Shown here: positions 54,962 through 64,000 of the stretch, piece after piece | Layout of the letters: the number at the start of each line of letters is the position of its first letter | Numbering within the stretch: position 1 is the first letter of the stretch | Assembly (NCBI GenBank): GCA_003223935.1 | Contig: QHXQ01000041.1 | Location: 16,465 to 80,464 of the forward strand | Length of the DNA stretch: 64,000 nt | Direction of reading: 5' to 3' | Origin: Acidobacteriota bacterium | GTDB lineage: Bacteria; Acidobacteriota; Blastocatellia; Pyrinomonadales; Pyrinomonadaceae | The notes under the pieces: model-generated | Told to the model about the DNA's origin: nothing | Seen by the model: the letters and a program-made list of their open reading frames with translations, nothing else | Databases searched by the model: none | Made by a program: the position numbers and the translations under genes

Positions 54962-55507
54962 TTAGGTTGTAGTTATGCTAGAGACAGTAGCTCTAACAAA
55001 CTCAGATAACCGAAGCAGGCTTAACGGGCCACCGTAGTCCCGCCGGTTCAATCGCTTACTGTGTAATCCCGTTGTGTGAAGCCTGATAATGTTAGTCACC
55101 GTGAATTCTCTATTATCGCACTCTGAGTAGGTTAACCAGATCGGATTAAGAGGATTATGCGCGAATGCATTGCGAATGAGCCGAGCAATCCAAGAAGCTG
55201 AACAGATACTTGTGTCGCTGTGGTTAAAGCGATCACTCACGACATGACTTAACACGGTGTCGATCTGAACTGCCATTAAGTTAATCGCACAGTGTTCAAG
55301 GGCTGATGCTGCTCGCTTTTCTTGTTCTGGATTAAGGTATAACTCATCATGCGTGGCTCCATGTCTCCCATATGTGAACATGCTGAGGTAATTGAACACA
55401 TTATCCTTTGACGACCGGCGGGCCGCGCTAACAGCAATTGCAAGCTTGTATTGCCTTTCGGCATCAATGAGTAATCCAATGTACTTTGCTTGTTCTTCCG
55501 GTGTCAT
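54962..55507 (-). CDS. HEPN-like protein
   Basis: A 181-residue helical protein in a lower-GC islet. RNAFAHNP, with R112-N-x3-H117, matches the RX4-6H motif of HEPN ribonucleases, including the polar residue after the Arg. The motif is preceded by a long helical region (about 5-110) and followed by a shorter one, as in HEPN folds. No MNT-type nucleotidyltransferase is seen next to it. GAGGTCGAAT lies just upstream of the ATG. RNase or defence function is inferred from the motif alone; RX4H can also occur by chance. Confidence 0.6.
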   Translation of the reverse strand: MTPEEQAKYIGLLIDAERQYKLAIAVSAARRSSKDNVFNYLSMFTYGRHGATHDELYLNPEQEKRAASALEHCAINLMAVQIDTVLSHVVSDRFNHSDTSICSASWIARLIRNAFAHNPLNPIWLTYSECDNREFTVTNIIRLHTTGLHSKRLNRRDYGGPLSLLRLSEFVRATVSSITTT

Positions 55508-55544
55508 ATTCGACCTCGTTTATTACTCAAGTAGCTATTCAATA

Positions 55545-55589
55545 ATGAAATGCTCGCGCCTTCCGAGACGAAAGACGCGAGCATTTCAT
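55545..55589 (-). terminator. Perfect 14-bp hairpin after prkA
   Basis: ATGAAATGCTCGCG (55545-55558) pairs with CGCGAGCATTTCAT (55576-55589) without mismatch; the loop is 17 bases. It lies 19 bases after the prkA stop. T content after the stem is modest. Confidence 0.65.
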
Positions 55590-55608
55590 CCTATCGTCTT
55601 TTGCCCCG

Positions 55609-57549
<1,941 letters not shown>

Positions 57550-57685
57550 CGCCTTCAATACCTCTTCAAAGGACTCGCGCGCGTGGACGGCGTGTGGAGA
57601 AGCACGCCCTACCCTTAGTTATTAAAAAGCCGGACATGGCGCGCCCGCGCTTCGGGGTCACGCAGCCCTGCCGACTTCAGGCTCG

Positions 57686-57746
57686 CAAGCTCGATGCGCC
57701 AGTGCGGCATGCGCGCTGGAAGCGGCCCCATGCGCCGTCGAGCTTG
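57686..57746. other. Stem-loop in the prkA leader
   Basis: CAAGCTCGA (57686-57694) pairs with TCGAGCTTG (57738-57746) and the 43-base interior is GC-rich and able to fold (GCGCC/GGCGC words). It is in the transcribed leader, about 140 bases before the prkA start. The whole 57550-57862 gap holds no convincing gene. Confidence 0.5.
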
Positions 57747-57827
57747 CTTAAAAGTCCTGTTGCTCTTCACTGTCAAATAAAAGCGATGAGCGCGACGTTA
57801 GCTCGCAGGCCCTTCGCTTCGGGGCTT

Positions 57828-57833
57828 ATTATA
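57828..57833 (-). promoter_or_regulatory. TATAAT box upstream of prkA
   Basis: A perfect TATAAT on the minus strand, about 280 bases before prkA. The -35 region is weak, so an alternative sigma factor or activator may be involved. Confidence 0.45.
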
Positions 57834-57862
57834 GCACAGCACCCGTTGGGAAAAATCAACGG

Positions 57863-58801
57863 TTATTTTTCCGCCACCAACAGCACGCGCGGGCGCAAAC
57901 TTCTGCGCGCAGCATCGTACACGCCGACGGCGAGCAATGAACCCGCGTGGTCGTACAACTTAACCGGCGCGCCGTCCGCCCAATTCTCTTCCCCGCCGCG
58001 CACCGCCGCGCCCTGCCGTATGCGTTGCGCGTCCTCAGCCGTTAGATGCGCCGAGGGCAACTCCGAGAGCGCCGCATCTAACGGCAACAGAACTTTGGCA
58101 CCGCGCCCGGCTTCCGCCAGTTCGTTCAGTCGCTCCAGCGTAACCGCCTTGCTTAAGTCGAACACACCCGCGCGCGTGCGGCTGAGCGCAGAGAGGTGCG
58201 CGCCTGTGCCCAGATGCTCGCCGATTGACTCGGCCAACACGCGCACGTATGTCCCCGCCGAGCAGACGACGCGCACGCGCAACTCGCACATGCCGTCTGT
58301 GTGATGGCTGAACAACGCGCCGTCAGACGGCAACACTTCGAGTTCATGAACGACGACGCGCACCGCCAGTCGTTCAACCTCCATGCCGCGCCGCGCCAGT
58401 TCATATAGCTTCCGCCCTTGCACTTTCTTCGCCGAGTACATCGGCGGCACTTGTTCGATCTCGCCCCGCAAGGGACTGAGCGCCGCTTCGATCTCTGCCG
58501 CGCTCCACGCAGCGCACGGTTTGATCTGTTCGCCCTCAGCCAAGCGCGGCGTGCCGGTCAGGTCGCCCGTGTCGGTCGCATAACCAAGACGGACAGTCGC
58601 CTCATATTCTTTCTCTGCGCCCGCGAGAAACTGCGCGAGCCGCGTCGCACGGCCAACAAGGACGACCAACACGCCCGTCGCAAACGGATCGAGCGTGCCC
58701 GTGTGCCCGACTCGACGCTCGCGCAGGATGCGCCGGATTCGCGCCACCACGTCGTGCGAAGTCCAACCGGTGGGTTTGTCTATGACAAGGATGCCGTCCA
58801 T
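57863..58801 (-). CDS. truB: tRNA pseudouridine(55) synthase
   Basis: A 312-residue enzyme that makes pseudouridine-55 in the T-loop of t[17 protein letters not shown] and the catalytic GTLDPFATG with D38 are present, and the C-terminus is PUA-like. The ATG starts within AT-rich sequence that has a short palindromic array before it. It is divergent from recX. Confidence 0.95.
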   Translation of the reverse strand: MDGILVIDKPTGWTSHDVVARIRRILRERRVGHTGTLDPFATGVLVVLVGRATRLAQFLAGAEKEYEATVRLGYATDTGDLTGTPRLAEGEQIKPCAAWSAAEIEAALSPLRGEIEQVPPMYSAKKVQGRKLYELARRGMEVERLAVRVVVHELEVLPSDGALFSHHTDGMCELRVRVVCSAGTYVRVLAESIGEHLGTGAHLSALSRTRAGVFDLSKAVTLERLNELAEAGRGAKVLLPLDAALSELPSAHLTAEDAQRIRQGAAVRGGEENWADGAPVKLYDHAGSLLAVGVYDAARRSLRPRVLLVAEK

Positions 58802-58812
58802 AAATTGATCTC

Positions 58813-58858
58813 AGATTTCAAATTCCGAATCTAAAAATTCAAAGCTCAACTTGAATTT
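58813..58858. repeat. AT-rich short hairpins between truB and recX
   Basis: AGATTTCAAATTCCGAATCT (58813-58832) and AAATTCAA...TTGAATTT (58835-58842, 58851-58858). The AATTC/GAATC words repeat. It lies between divergent genes, so it cannot be a terminator. Confidence 0.45.
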
Positions 58859-58907
58859 AGCCTGCGTTTGCCGTCCCACTACGTTCGCGCTACAGTAATG
58901 ATACTTC

Positions 58908-59471
58908 ATGCGCAGACCTAAGCGGCGTAAGCCGCGCGACATTAACGACGACGCGGAGGCCGCGAAGCCGAAGCGACCCGTTGACCCTGAGCGCGCCCGT
59001 GCACGCACCCTGCAACGCGCCGTCAAACTGCTCGCCGCCAAGCCGCGCTCGATTGCCGAACTGCGCGAGCGTCTGCTTGAAAAAGAGTGGGCGGACGAAG
59101 CGGCGGTTGATGCGGCGCTGGCGAAACTTAAAGAGTATGGCTATCTCGACGACGAGCGGTTCGCCTTCGGCTACGCCTCGTATCGCGTCAAGCAGCGGCC
59201 CGTCGGGCGGCAACGCCTCGCGCGCGATCTGCAAATGAAAAAAGTTGATCGCGCGACGAGCGAACAGGCGCTCGAACTCGTCTTTCAAGAGACGCCGGAG
59301 ACAGAACTGATCGACCGCGCGATTGAAAAACGTATCCGCTTGCGCGGTCGCCCGACAACACGACAAGAGGTCAAAAGTCTATTTGATCACTTGCTGCGGC
59401 TCGGCTTCAGTTACGATCTCATCATGGACAAGGTGCGCGCCGCATCCGTCACAGATACGGAAGCGGAATGA
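58908..59471 (+). CDS. recX: Regulatory protein RecX
   Basis: A 187-residue, helical, basic protein of the RecX family that modulates RecA filaments. LRERLLEKEWADEAAVDAAL, YGYLDDERFA and LFDHLLRLGFSYDLIMDK are the three repeat-like motifs. recX often lies next to recA or alaS; alaS follows here by 75 bases, but no recA is present. The start codon has no clear ribosome site. Confidence 0.9.
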   Translation: MRRPKRRKPRDINDDAEAAKPKRPVDPERARARTLQRAVKLLAAKPRSIAELRERLLEKEWADEAAVDAALAKLKEYGYLDDERFAFGYASYRVKQRPVGRQRLARDLQMKKVDRATSEQALELVFQETPETELIDRAIEKRIRLRGRPTTRQEVKSLFDHLLRLGFSYDLIMDKVRAASVTDTEAE

Positions 59472-59546
59472 CAGCCCTCCCACTTCGCCCGCCGTCGCCC
59501 GCATGCTAAACTTTAGTCTTTAAGTTCGACACAGGATTTGCGACCT

Positions 59547-62294
59547 ATGATAACAGGCAACGAAATACGCGAAATCTTCTTGAAATACTTTGAAGGCAAA
59601 GGGCATACGCGCGTACGCTCAAGCCCGTTGCTGCCCGCGAACGACCCGACTTTGTTGTTCGCCAACGCGGGCATGAACCAGTTCAAAGATGTCTTCTTAG
59701 GACTTGAAAAGCGCGATTACAAGCGCGCCTGTTCGTCGCAGAAGTGCATCCGTGCGGGCGGCAAGCACAACGACTTGGACGAGGTCGGCAAGACCGCGCG
59801 CCATCACACCTTCTTCGAGATGCTCGGCAACTTCTCCTTCGGCGACTACTTCAAGCGCGAGGCAATCGAGTATGCGTGGGACTTGCTCGTCAACGTCTTG
59901 AAGCTCGATCCCGAACGGATGTGGTTCACAGTCTTCGGCGGCGACGAGGAAGTGCCGGCCGACGAAGAGGCCGAAAAGTTGTGGATCGAAGTCGGCGCGA
60001 AACCAGAGCGGGTGCTCCGTTTCGGGCGCAAAGACAACTTCTGGCAGATGGCCGAGACCGGCCCTTGTGGGCCGAATTCAGAGATCAATTATTACTTGGG
60101 CGAGCATCCCGAAGACCCAAACTTCAATCGCGCCGATCTCGTTAACGGCCCCGGCGACACGACGATGGAGATTTGGAATCTCGTCTTCATGCAATACAAC
60201 CGTGTCGAGACCGCGCCCGGACAGTACACACTCGAACCGCTGCCCGCGCCATCCGTTGACACCGGCGCAGGGCTTGAGCGCCTCGCCGTCGTCCTGCAAG
60301 GTGTAAAGTCGAACTACGACACCGATCTGCTCAAGGACATCGTCCTGTTCACGGCCAAACTCGCAGACCGCCATTACGAACCCGACACGCAAGCCGGCTT
60401 CGCCATGCGCGTCATCGCCGACCACGCGCGCGCCACCGCCTTCTCAATCGCCGACGGCATCCTGCCCGGCAACGAAGGGCGCAACTATGTCCTGCGCAAA
60501 ATCATGCGCCGCGCCATCTATCATGGGCGACACGCGCTTCAGTTCGATGACCTGTTCTTCTACAAGGTCACGAACTTCGTCTGCGACGTGATGAGCGATG
60601 CATACCCGGAACTTGACGCCTCGCGCGAGTTCATCGAGCGCATGGTCAAGCTCGAAGAGAGCCGCTTTGCTTCGACGCTCACCATCGGGTTGCAAAAGCT
60701 TGATGCGCTATTTGGTCAGATGCCTATAGGCGCATTGCCCATCTACAAAGGCTTGGCGCGCCTCTACGACACCTTTGGCACGCCGCGCGATCTGATCCGC
60801 ATCAGCTTGGAAGAGCGCGGACACGAGTTGGAAGAGACGGAGTTCAACGAACGCTTCGACGCGGCGTTGAAAGAGTTGCAGCAGGCGGGCGCGCGCGGTG
60901 TTGATACATCGGTGAAGAAGACGAAAGAAGTTTATCAACGCGTCGCTGAACGTGCGGGCAAGACTGAGTTCACCGGCTACGAGTCCACGCGGCTTGCGGG
61001 CGCGAAGGTCGTCGCGCTGATCAAGGGCGAGGAAGAGGTCGAAGTCTTGCGCGCGGGTGAAGATGGCGAGGTCGTGCTTGATCGCACGCCGTTCTACGCG
61101 GAGGCGGGCGGGCAGGTGGGCGACGTGGGCACGCTCGTGCGCGCGGTCACGCAGCGCGATTGGGCGGAGACGACGAAGCCGGAAGAGGCGCACGTCACGG
61201 TCAACGATACGGTCGCGCCTGTGGGTGGGACTTACGTGCATCGCGTGATGGTTGATCGCGGCTCGCTGCACGTCGGCGATGAAGTCTTGGCGCAAGTGGA
61301 CGAGGAGAAGCGCGATGCGACGCGGCGGAATCACACGGCGACGCATTTGATTCATGCGGCGTTGCGCGAAGTCTTGGGCGCGCATGTGAAGCAGGCCGGG
61401 TCGCTTGTCGCGCCGAATCGGCTGCGTTTCGACTTCACGCACTATCAACCTTTGACGCGCGATGAGATCGCGGAGCTTGAGCGTTTGGTCAATTATCAAA
61501 TCCTGCGCAACACGCCGGTTGAGACAAAGGTATTGCCGATTGAGCAAGCGATGCAGTCGGGCGCGATGGCGCTGTTTGGCGAGAAGTATGCGGAGATGGT
61601 GCGTGTGTTGACTGTGCCCGGCTTCTCGCAGGAGTTGTGCGGCGGCACGCACGTGCGGGCGACAGGCGACATCGGGCTGTTCAAGATCATCAAGGACGAA
61701 TCAATCGCTTCGGGCACGCGCCGCATCGAGGCCGTCACGGGCGCAGACGCTTTCACGCGTTTTCAAGAGACGGAGGCGCTCGTCGATCAGTTGACGGGCG
61801 AGTTACACACGACGCGCAACGATCTACCGGCCTCGGTCGAGAAGTTACAAGAAGAGTTGAAGCGTGCGCGGCGCGAGGCGGAAGAGTTGAAGTTACGGTT
61901 GGCGAGCGGCGCAATCAGCACAAGCGCGGCGAACGGCAACGATGTGCGCGAGGTCGCGGGCGTGAAGGTGTTGGCGCGCGAGGCGAGTGAGTTGGATGCG
62001 GCGGGCCTTCGGCAACTGTCCGACACGCTGTTGGCGCGCGTGCAGTCGGGCATAGTTGTACTCGGTCGCCGCGCGGATGGGAAGGTCTCTCTGATCGTCC
62101 GCACGTCGAAAGACTTGCACACACGTGTCCCGGCCGGCCAAGTGATCCGCGAGCTTGCGCCGATTATTGGTGGACGCGGCGGCGGCAAGCCCGATATGGC
62201 CGAGGGCGGTGGCGCGCAACCCGACAAACTGCCCGACGCGCTCGAAGCCAGCTACGGCGTCGTCGAGCGTCTGTTAGCGCAGAACGCGGGTTAG
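59547..62294 (+). CDS. alaS: Alanyl-tRNA synthetase
   Basis: A 915-residue class-II enzyme that charges tRNA-Ala. The N-terminal GNEIREIFLKYFEGKGH, the class-II region FANAGMNQFKD, the editing-domain HTATHLIHAALREVLG and CGGTHVRATGDIG, and the C-terminal DHHA1-like GRGGGKPDMAEGG are intact. The length is 40 residues above E. coli AlaS. The ATG at 59547 is preceded by AGGA, about ten bases away. Confidence 0.96.
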   Translation: MITGNEIREIFLKYFEGKGHTRVRSSPLLPANDPTLLFANAGMNQFKDVFLGLEKRDYKRACSSQKCIRAGGKHNDLDEVGKTARHHTFFEMLGNFSFGDYFKREAIEYAWDLLVNVLKLDPERMWFTVFGGDEEVPADEEAEKLWIEVGAKPERVLRFGRKDNFWQMAETGPCGPNSEINYYLGEHPEDPNFNRADLVNGPGDTTMEIWNLVFMQYNRVETAPGQYTLEPLPAPSVDTGAGLERLAVVLQGVKSNYDTDLLKDIVLFTAKLADRHYEPDTQAGFAMRVIADHARATAFSIADGILPGNEGRNYVLRKIMRRAIYHGRHALQFDDLFFYKVTNFVCDVMSDAYPELDASREFIERMVKLEESRFASTLTIGLQKLDALFGQMPIGALPIYKGLARLYDTFGTPRDLIRISLEERGHELEETEFNERFDAALKELQQAGARGVDTSVKKTKEVYQRVAERAGKTEFTGYESTRLAGAKVVALIKGEEEVEVLRAGEDGEVVLDRTPFYAEAGGQVGDVGTLVRAVTQRDWAETTKPEEAHVTVNDTVAPVGGTYVHRVMVDRGSLHVGDEVLAQVDEEKRDATRRNHTATHLIHAALREVLGAHVKQAGSLVAPNRLRFDFTHYQPLTRDEIAELERLVNYQILRNTPVETKVLPIEQAMQSGAMALFGEKYAEMVRVLTVPGFSQELCGGTHVRATGDIGLFKIIKDESIASGTRRIEAVTGADAFTRFQETEALVDQLTGELHTTRNDLPASVEKLQEELKRARREAEELKLRLASGAISTSAANGNDVREVAGVKVLAREASELDAAGLRQLSDTLLARVQSGIVVLGRRADGKVSLIVRTSKDLHTRVPAGQVIRELAPIIGGRGGGKPDMAEGGGAQPDKLPDALEASYGVVERLLAQNAG

Positions 62295-62300
62295 CTTGAG

Positions 62301-62352
62301 AACGATGAACGATGAATGAAAGACGACTGCTTTTAGTTCATCGTTCATCGTT
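62301..62352. repeat. Perfect 16-bp word-repeat hairpin after alaS
   Basis: AACGATGAACGATGAA (62301-62316) pairs with TTCATCGTTCATCGTT (62337-62352) without mismatch; the word AACGATG is repeated twice in each arm. It is between the stops of two convergent genes. No T-run is present. Confidence 0.75.
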
Positions 62353-62361
62353 TACCGGAGA

Positions 62362-62724
62362 TTACGGCGTGGTTTTCGTCGTCATCTCTTTCTGTTTGTC
62401 CGTGAGCGGAATGTTCATCTTTTCGAGCGTCACGGCGTTGAGCGTGCCCGTCACTTTCAGCCCCTCGGCCGCTTGGTACTTCTTGAGCCCAGCGCGCGTG
62501 TCCGGGTTTAATTTCCCGTCCGCCGCACCGTTGTAGAAGCCGCGCTGCTTGAGTATGTTCTGCGCCTGTGTGATCTGATCTTTCGTGGCGCGGAAGATGG
62601 GGCCTCGTTTCTTGGTGGTCGCGGCATTGGTGTTCTTGGCCGCGGAGGAGTTTGTGTTCTGCGCTGTTACTGCGGTGGCGCAGGTCAAGAGTAACGCGAA
62701 GACGACTAAGGCTAGTCTGTTCAT
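62362..62724 (-). CDS. Exported peptidoglycan-binding protein
   Basis: A 120-residue protein with a signal peptide (cleavage near TAQN, about 22), an Ala/Thr/Asn-rich linker, and a PG_binding_1 domain (about 48-110: ITQAQNILKQRGFYNGAADGK, NPDTRAGLKKYQAAEGLKVTG). It should bind peptidoglycan in the periplasm. AAGGAGC lies seven bases before the ATG. It converges on alaS. Confidence 0.9.
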   Translation of the reverse strand: MNRLALVVFALLLTCATAVTAQNTNSSAAKNTNAATTKKRGPIFRATKDQITQAQNILKQRGFYNGAADGKLNPDTRAGLKKYQAAEGLKVTGTLNAVTLEKMNIPLTDKQKEMTTKTTP

Positions 62725-62874
62725 CGTTCAGCTCCTTCGTTTGTAGCGCTTAGTGAGTCGCTTTGAAGTTTGAAACAGTGCGAGGCCTATTGCCCGCTCG
62801 ATTTTTTGGGCGCACCAAGCATACACCCTCTGTCAAGCCCTAAACGCAATTTTTCCGGCTGATGTACAAAGTCG

Positions 62875-62904
62875 TTGTGCACGCTCGCGGCCGTGTGCTA
62901 CTCT
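62875..62904 (+). promoter_or_regulatory. Possible promoter of the lytic transglycosylase gene
   Basis: TTGTGC (62875-62880), an 18-base spacer and TACTCT (62899-62904). Moderate match to the consensus. Confidence 0.3.
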
Positions 62905-62912
62905 GCTAATGA

Positions 62913-62963
62913 GTTCGCTTGTTGGCGAACAAGCCCCGAAGGGACGTAAACAACGCGCGTCCC
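62913..62963 (+). other. Two small hairpins in the transglycosylase leader
   Basis: GTTCGC-N6-GCGAAC (62913-62930) followed by GGGACG-N11-CGTCCC (62941-62963). They could be a structured leader element; no known riboswitch consensus was matched. Confidence 0.4.
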
Positions 62964-62985
62964 GCCCAGCCTCAACAAAATTTAG

Positions 62986-63050
62986 GACAGACGATAGACC
63001 ATAGACGATGGACGATGGAACGTCTTGTCTATTGTCCATCACCCATCGTT
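62986..63050. repeat. Word-repeat hairpin abutting the transglycosylase start codon
   Basis: GACGATAGACCATAGACGAT and GGACGATGG words (62990-63019) face GTCTATTGTCCATCACCCAT and CG (63026-63047). GATGGAC/GTCCATC and CGATGG/CCATCG pair perfectly. The arm ends at the base before the ATG. Confidence 0.65.
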
Positions 63051-63851
63051 ATGAAAAAGTTTTCCTTCCTCGTCGGCGTCAGCCTGTTGTTCATCGTCGC
63101 CACCGGCGCACACGCGCAGACACCTGATGCGCGTTACGCCTATAACAATTTCGATTTTGAGAACGGCGTGCAGGTCACAACGCCTAAGCCCGCACCGACC
63201 CCGCGCCATGTGCGGCTGACGGCGATGCACATCGCGGAGTTGAAGCGCGACGGCGCGCAGATCATCTCTGCGCCGTCGTTGAGCATGACGTCGAGCCAGT
63301 CGCTCGATGGCTTCACGACCGGCAATCCGACGGTTGATGCGCTCATCGTCGCCGCCGGTGCACGCAACGGCGTTGACCCCGTGCTGCTCTACGCGATCAT
63401 GCACCGCGAGTCGTCGTTCCACACGGGCGCAGTCTCGCCGAAGGGCGCGCGCGGCTTGATGCAGTTGATGCCGGGGACGGCCGCGCGTTTCGGCGTCCGC
63501 AACATCTTCGACCCGGCGCAGAACATCGAGGGCGGCGCGCGCTACGTCCGCTTCCTGCTCGACTATTTCAACGGCGATGTGCGACTCGCGCTCGCGGGCT
63601 ACAACGCGGGCGAAGGCGCGGTCAACAAGTATGGCGGCATCCCGCCGTATCGTGAGACGCAAGAGTATGTGCGCTTGATCGGCGCGCGTTACGCTTTGAT
63701 GCGCAACCCGCAGACGGCGCGCATGGCTCAGACGGTTACGCGCACGCAGGCTGTGGCGCTCGCTAACGCGCAACCGGTTGCGCCCGTCTATGAGCGCAAC
63801 ATCTATGCTGTGCGTCTGCCCGACGGGCAATTGATGCTCGTGAGCCAGTGA
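63051..63851 (+). CDS. Lytic transglycosylase, SLT domain
   Basis: A 266-residue exported muramidase that cleaves the MurNAc-GlcNAc bond. A signal peptide (MKKFSFLVGVSLLFIVATG, cleavage near AHAQ, about 23) precedes the SLT domain, with catalytic E120 in MHRESSFHTGAVSP, GLMQLMPGTA and LALAGYNAGEGAVNKYGG. An earlier in-frame start exists but has no ribosome site and would bury the signal peptide. The ATG itself also lacks a Shine-Dalgarno and directly abuts the hairpin. Confidence 0.93.
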   Translation: MKKFSFLVGVSLLFIVATGAHAQTPDARYAYNNFDFENGVQVTTPKPAPTPRHVRLTAMHIAELKRDGAQIISAPSLSMTSSQSLDGFTTGNPTVDALIVAAGARNGVDPVLLYAIMHRESSFHTGAVSPKGARGLMQLMPGTAARFGVRNIFDPAQNIEGGARYVRFLLDYFNGDVRLALAGYNAGEGAVNKYGGIPPYRETQEYVRLIGARYALMRNPQTARMAQTVTRTQAVALANAQPVAPVYERNIYAVRLPDGQLMLVSQ

Positions 63852-63873
63852 GCGAGGCGGGCGAGAGAAAGAT

Positions 63874-63961
63874 AACCGCAAAGGACGCGAAGCGAGGCCG
63901 CAAAGGACGCAGAGGAAAATCTTTGCGTTCTTTGCGGCCTCGCTTCGCGTCCTTTGCGGTT
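63874..63961. repeat. Perfect 32-bp word-repeat hairpin
   Basis: The arm 63874-63905 is exactly complementary to 63930-63961. The loop region GACGCAGAGG...TTTGCGT pairs further with one G-U, so the stem is close to 40 bp around AAAAT. The words CGCAAAGGACG and GCGAAGCGAGGC repeat. It is 22 bases after the transglycosylase stop, with no T-run. The remainder of the window (63962-64000) has no call. Confidence 0.85.
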
Positions 63962-64000
63962 AAATCTCCCCGTCCCTATTCTGAACAGATACTTGCATCA

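Noticed and set aside
57640..57820. Repeated CGCTTCGGGG words upstream of prkA as a word-repeat hairpin
   Set aside because: The words occur in the same orientation rather than as opposed arms, so they do not form the hairpin class.
62913..62963. Cyclic-di-AMP or c-di-GMP riboswitch before the lytic transglycosylase
   Set aside because: The gene context fits, but neither the ydaO-type nor the GEMM conserved core sequence is present; only two simple hairpins are seen.

Overview
The window looks like chromosomal DNA of a GC-rich (roughly 60%) diderm heterotroph, most likely an acidobacterium of the Blastocatellia/Pyrinomonas type. The evidence is indirect: an Oar-like TonB-dependent receptor with a carboxypeptidase-regulatory N-terminus, a PrkA/YeaH/SpoVR trio, a PASTA-less membrane Ser/Thr kinase, DUF11-rich surface proteins and many lineage-restricted small proteins. 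No rRNA or tRNA gene, CRISPR array or insertion sequence was seen. Layout. 1-5.2 kb: the end of an unrecognised protein, a soluble transhydrogenase (sthA), a ROK-like protein that lacks the usual phosphate motif, and a membrane Ser/Thr kinase with a 110-residue insertion in its activation loop. 5.2-6.3 kb: a lower-GC, translationally coupled pair (PD-(D/E)XK-like plus PIN-like). 6.3-13.8 kb: a secreted subtilase, an internally duplicated membrane protein, a secreted hydrolase, and an uncharacterised three-gene cluster led by a fused [2Fe-2S] protein. 13.8-15.5 kb: a vapBC-like toxin-antitoxin pair whose promoter shares a palindrome with a neighbouring small gene, and a transglutaminase-like protein. 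15.7-19.6 kb: a cyclic-nucleotide-binding/DUF1003 protein and ATP-dependent PEP carboxykinase with a textbook terminator. 19.9-34.2 kb: a histidine kinase and NtrC-type sigma-54 activator, a candidate sigma-54 promoter, a degenerate receiver, then four exported DUF11-type proteins, one of 1951 residues that ends in a beta-rich outer-membrane-like region; regulation of this surface locus by the two-component system is a reasonable hypothesis. 34.3-43.8 kb: housekeeping genes (murA, prmC, HIT, cysE, HtrA-like protease, pyrophosphatase) and small or membrane proteins. 43.8-45.5 kb: an AT-rich, Bacteroidota-like CocE hydrolase gene broken by a frameshift. 45.5-57.5 kb, minus strand: spoVR, yeaH and prkA, which sit together in many bacteria, here separated by a TPR protein, an Oar-like receptor, a hydrolase and a lower-GC islet with a HEPN-like protein. 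57.9-64 kb: truB, recX, alaS, a peptidoglycan-binding protein and a lytic transglycosylase. The most unusual signal is not a gene. About fifteen intergenic sites carry long self-complementary hairpins whose arms are short, degenerate, repeated words (for example CGCAAAGGACG, GATGAACGATG, TTATTTGTTATT, GGTTCAAGG, CAGTGGTC). They range from imperfect to a perfect 32-bp stem at 63.9 kb. Most lie just 5' of a gene, and at least six end 0-12 nt before a start codon that has no Shine-Dalgarno sequence. This dispersed family of word-repeat hairpins is the best candidate here for an undescribed regulatory or mobile sequence class.
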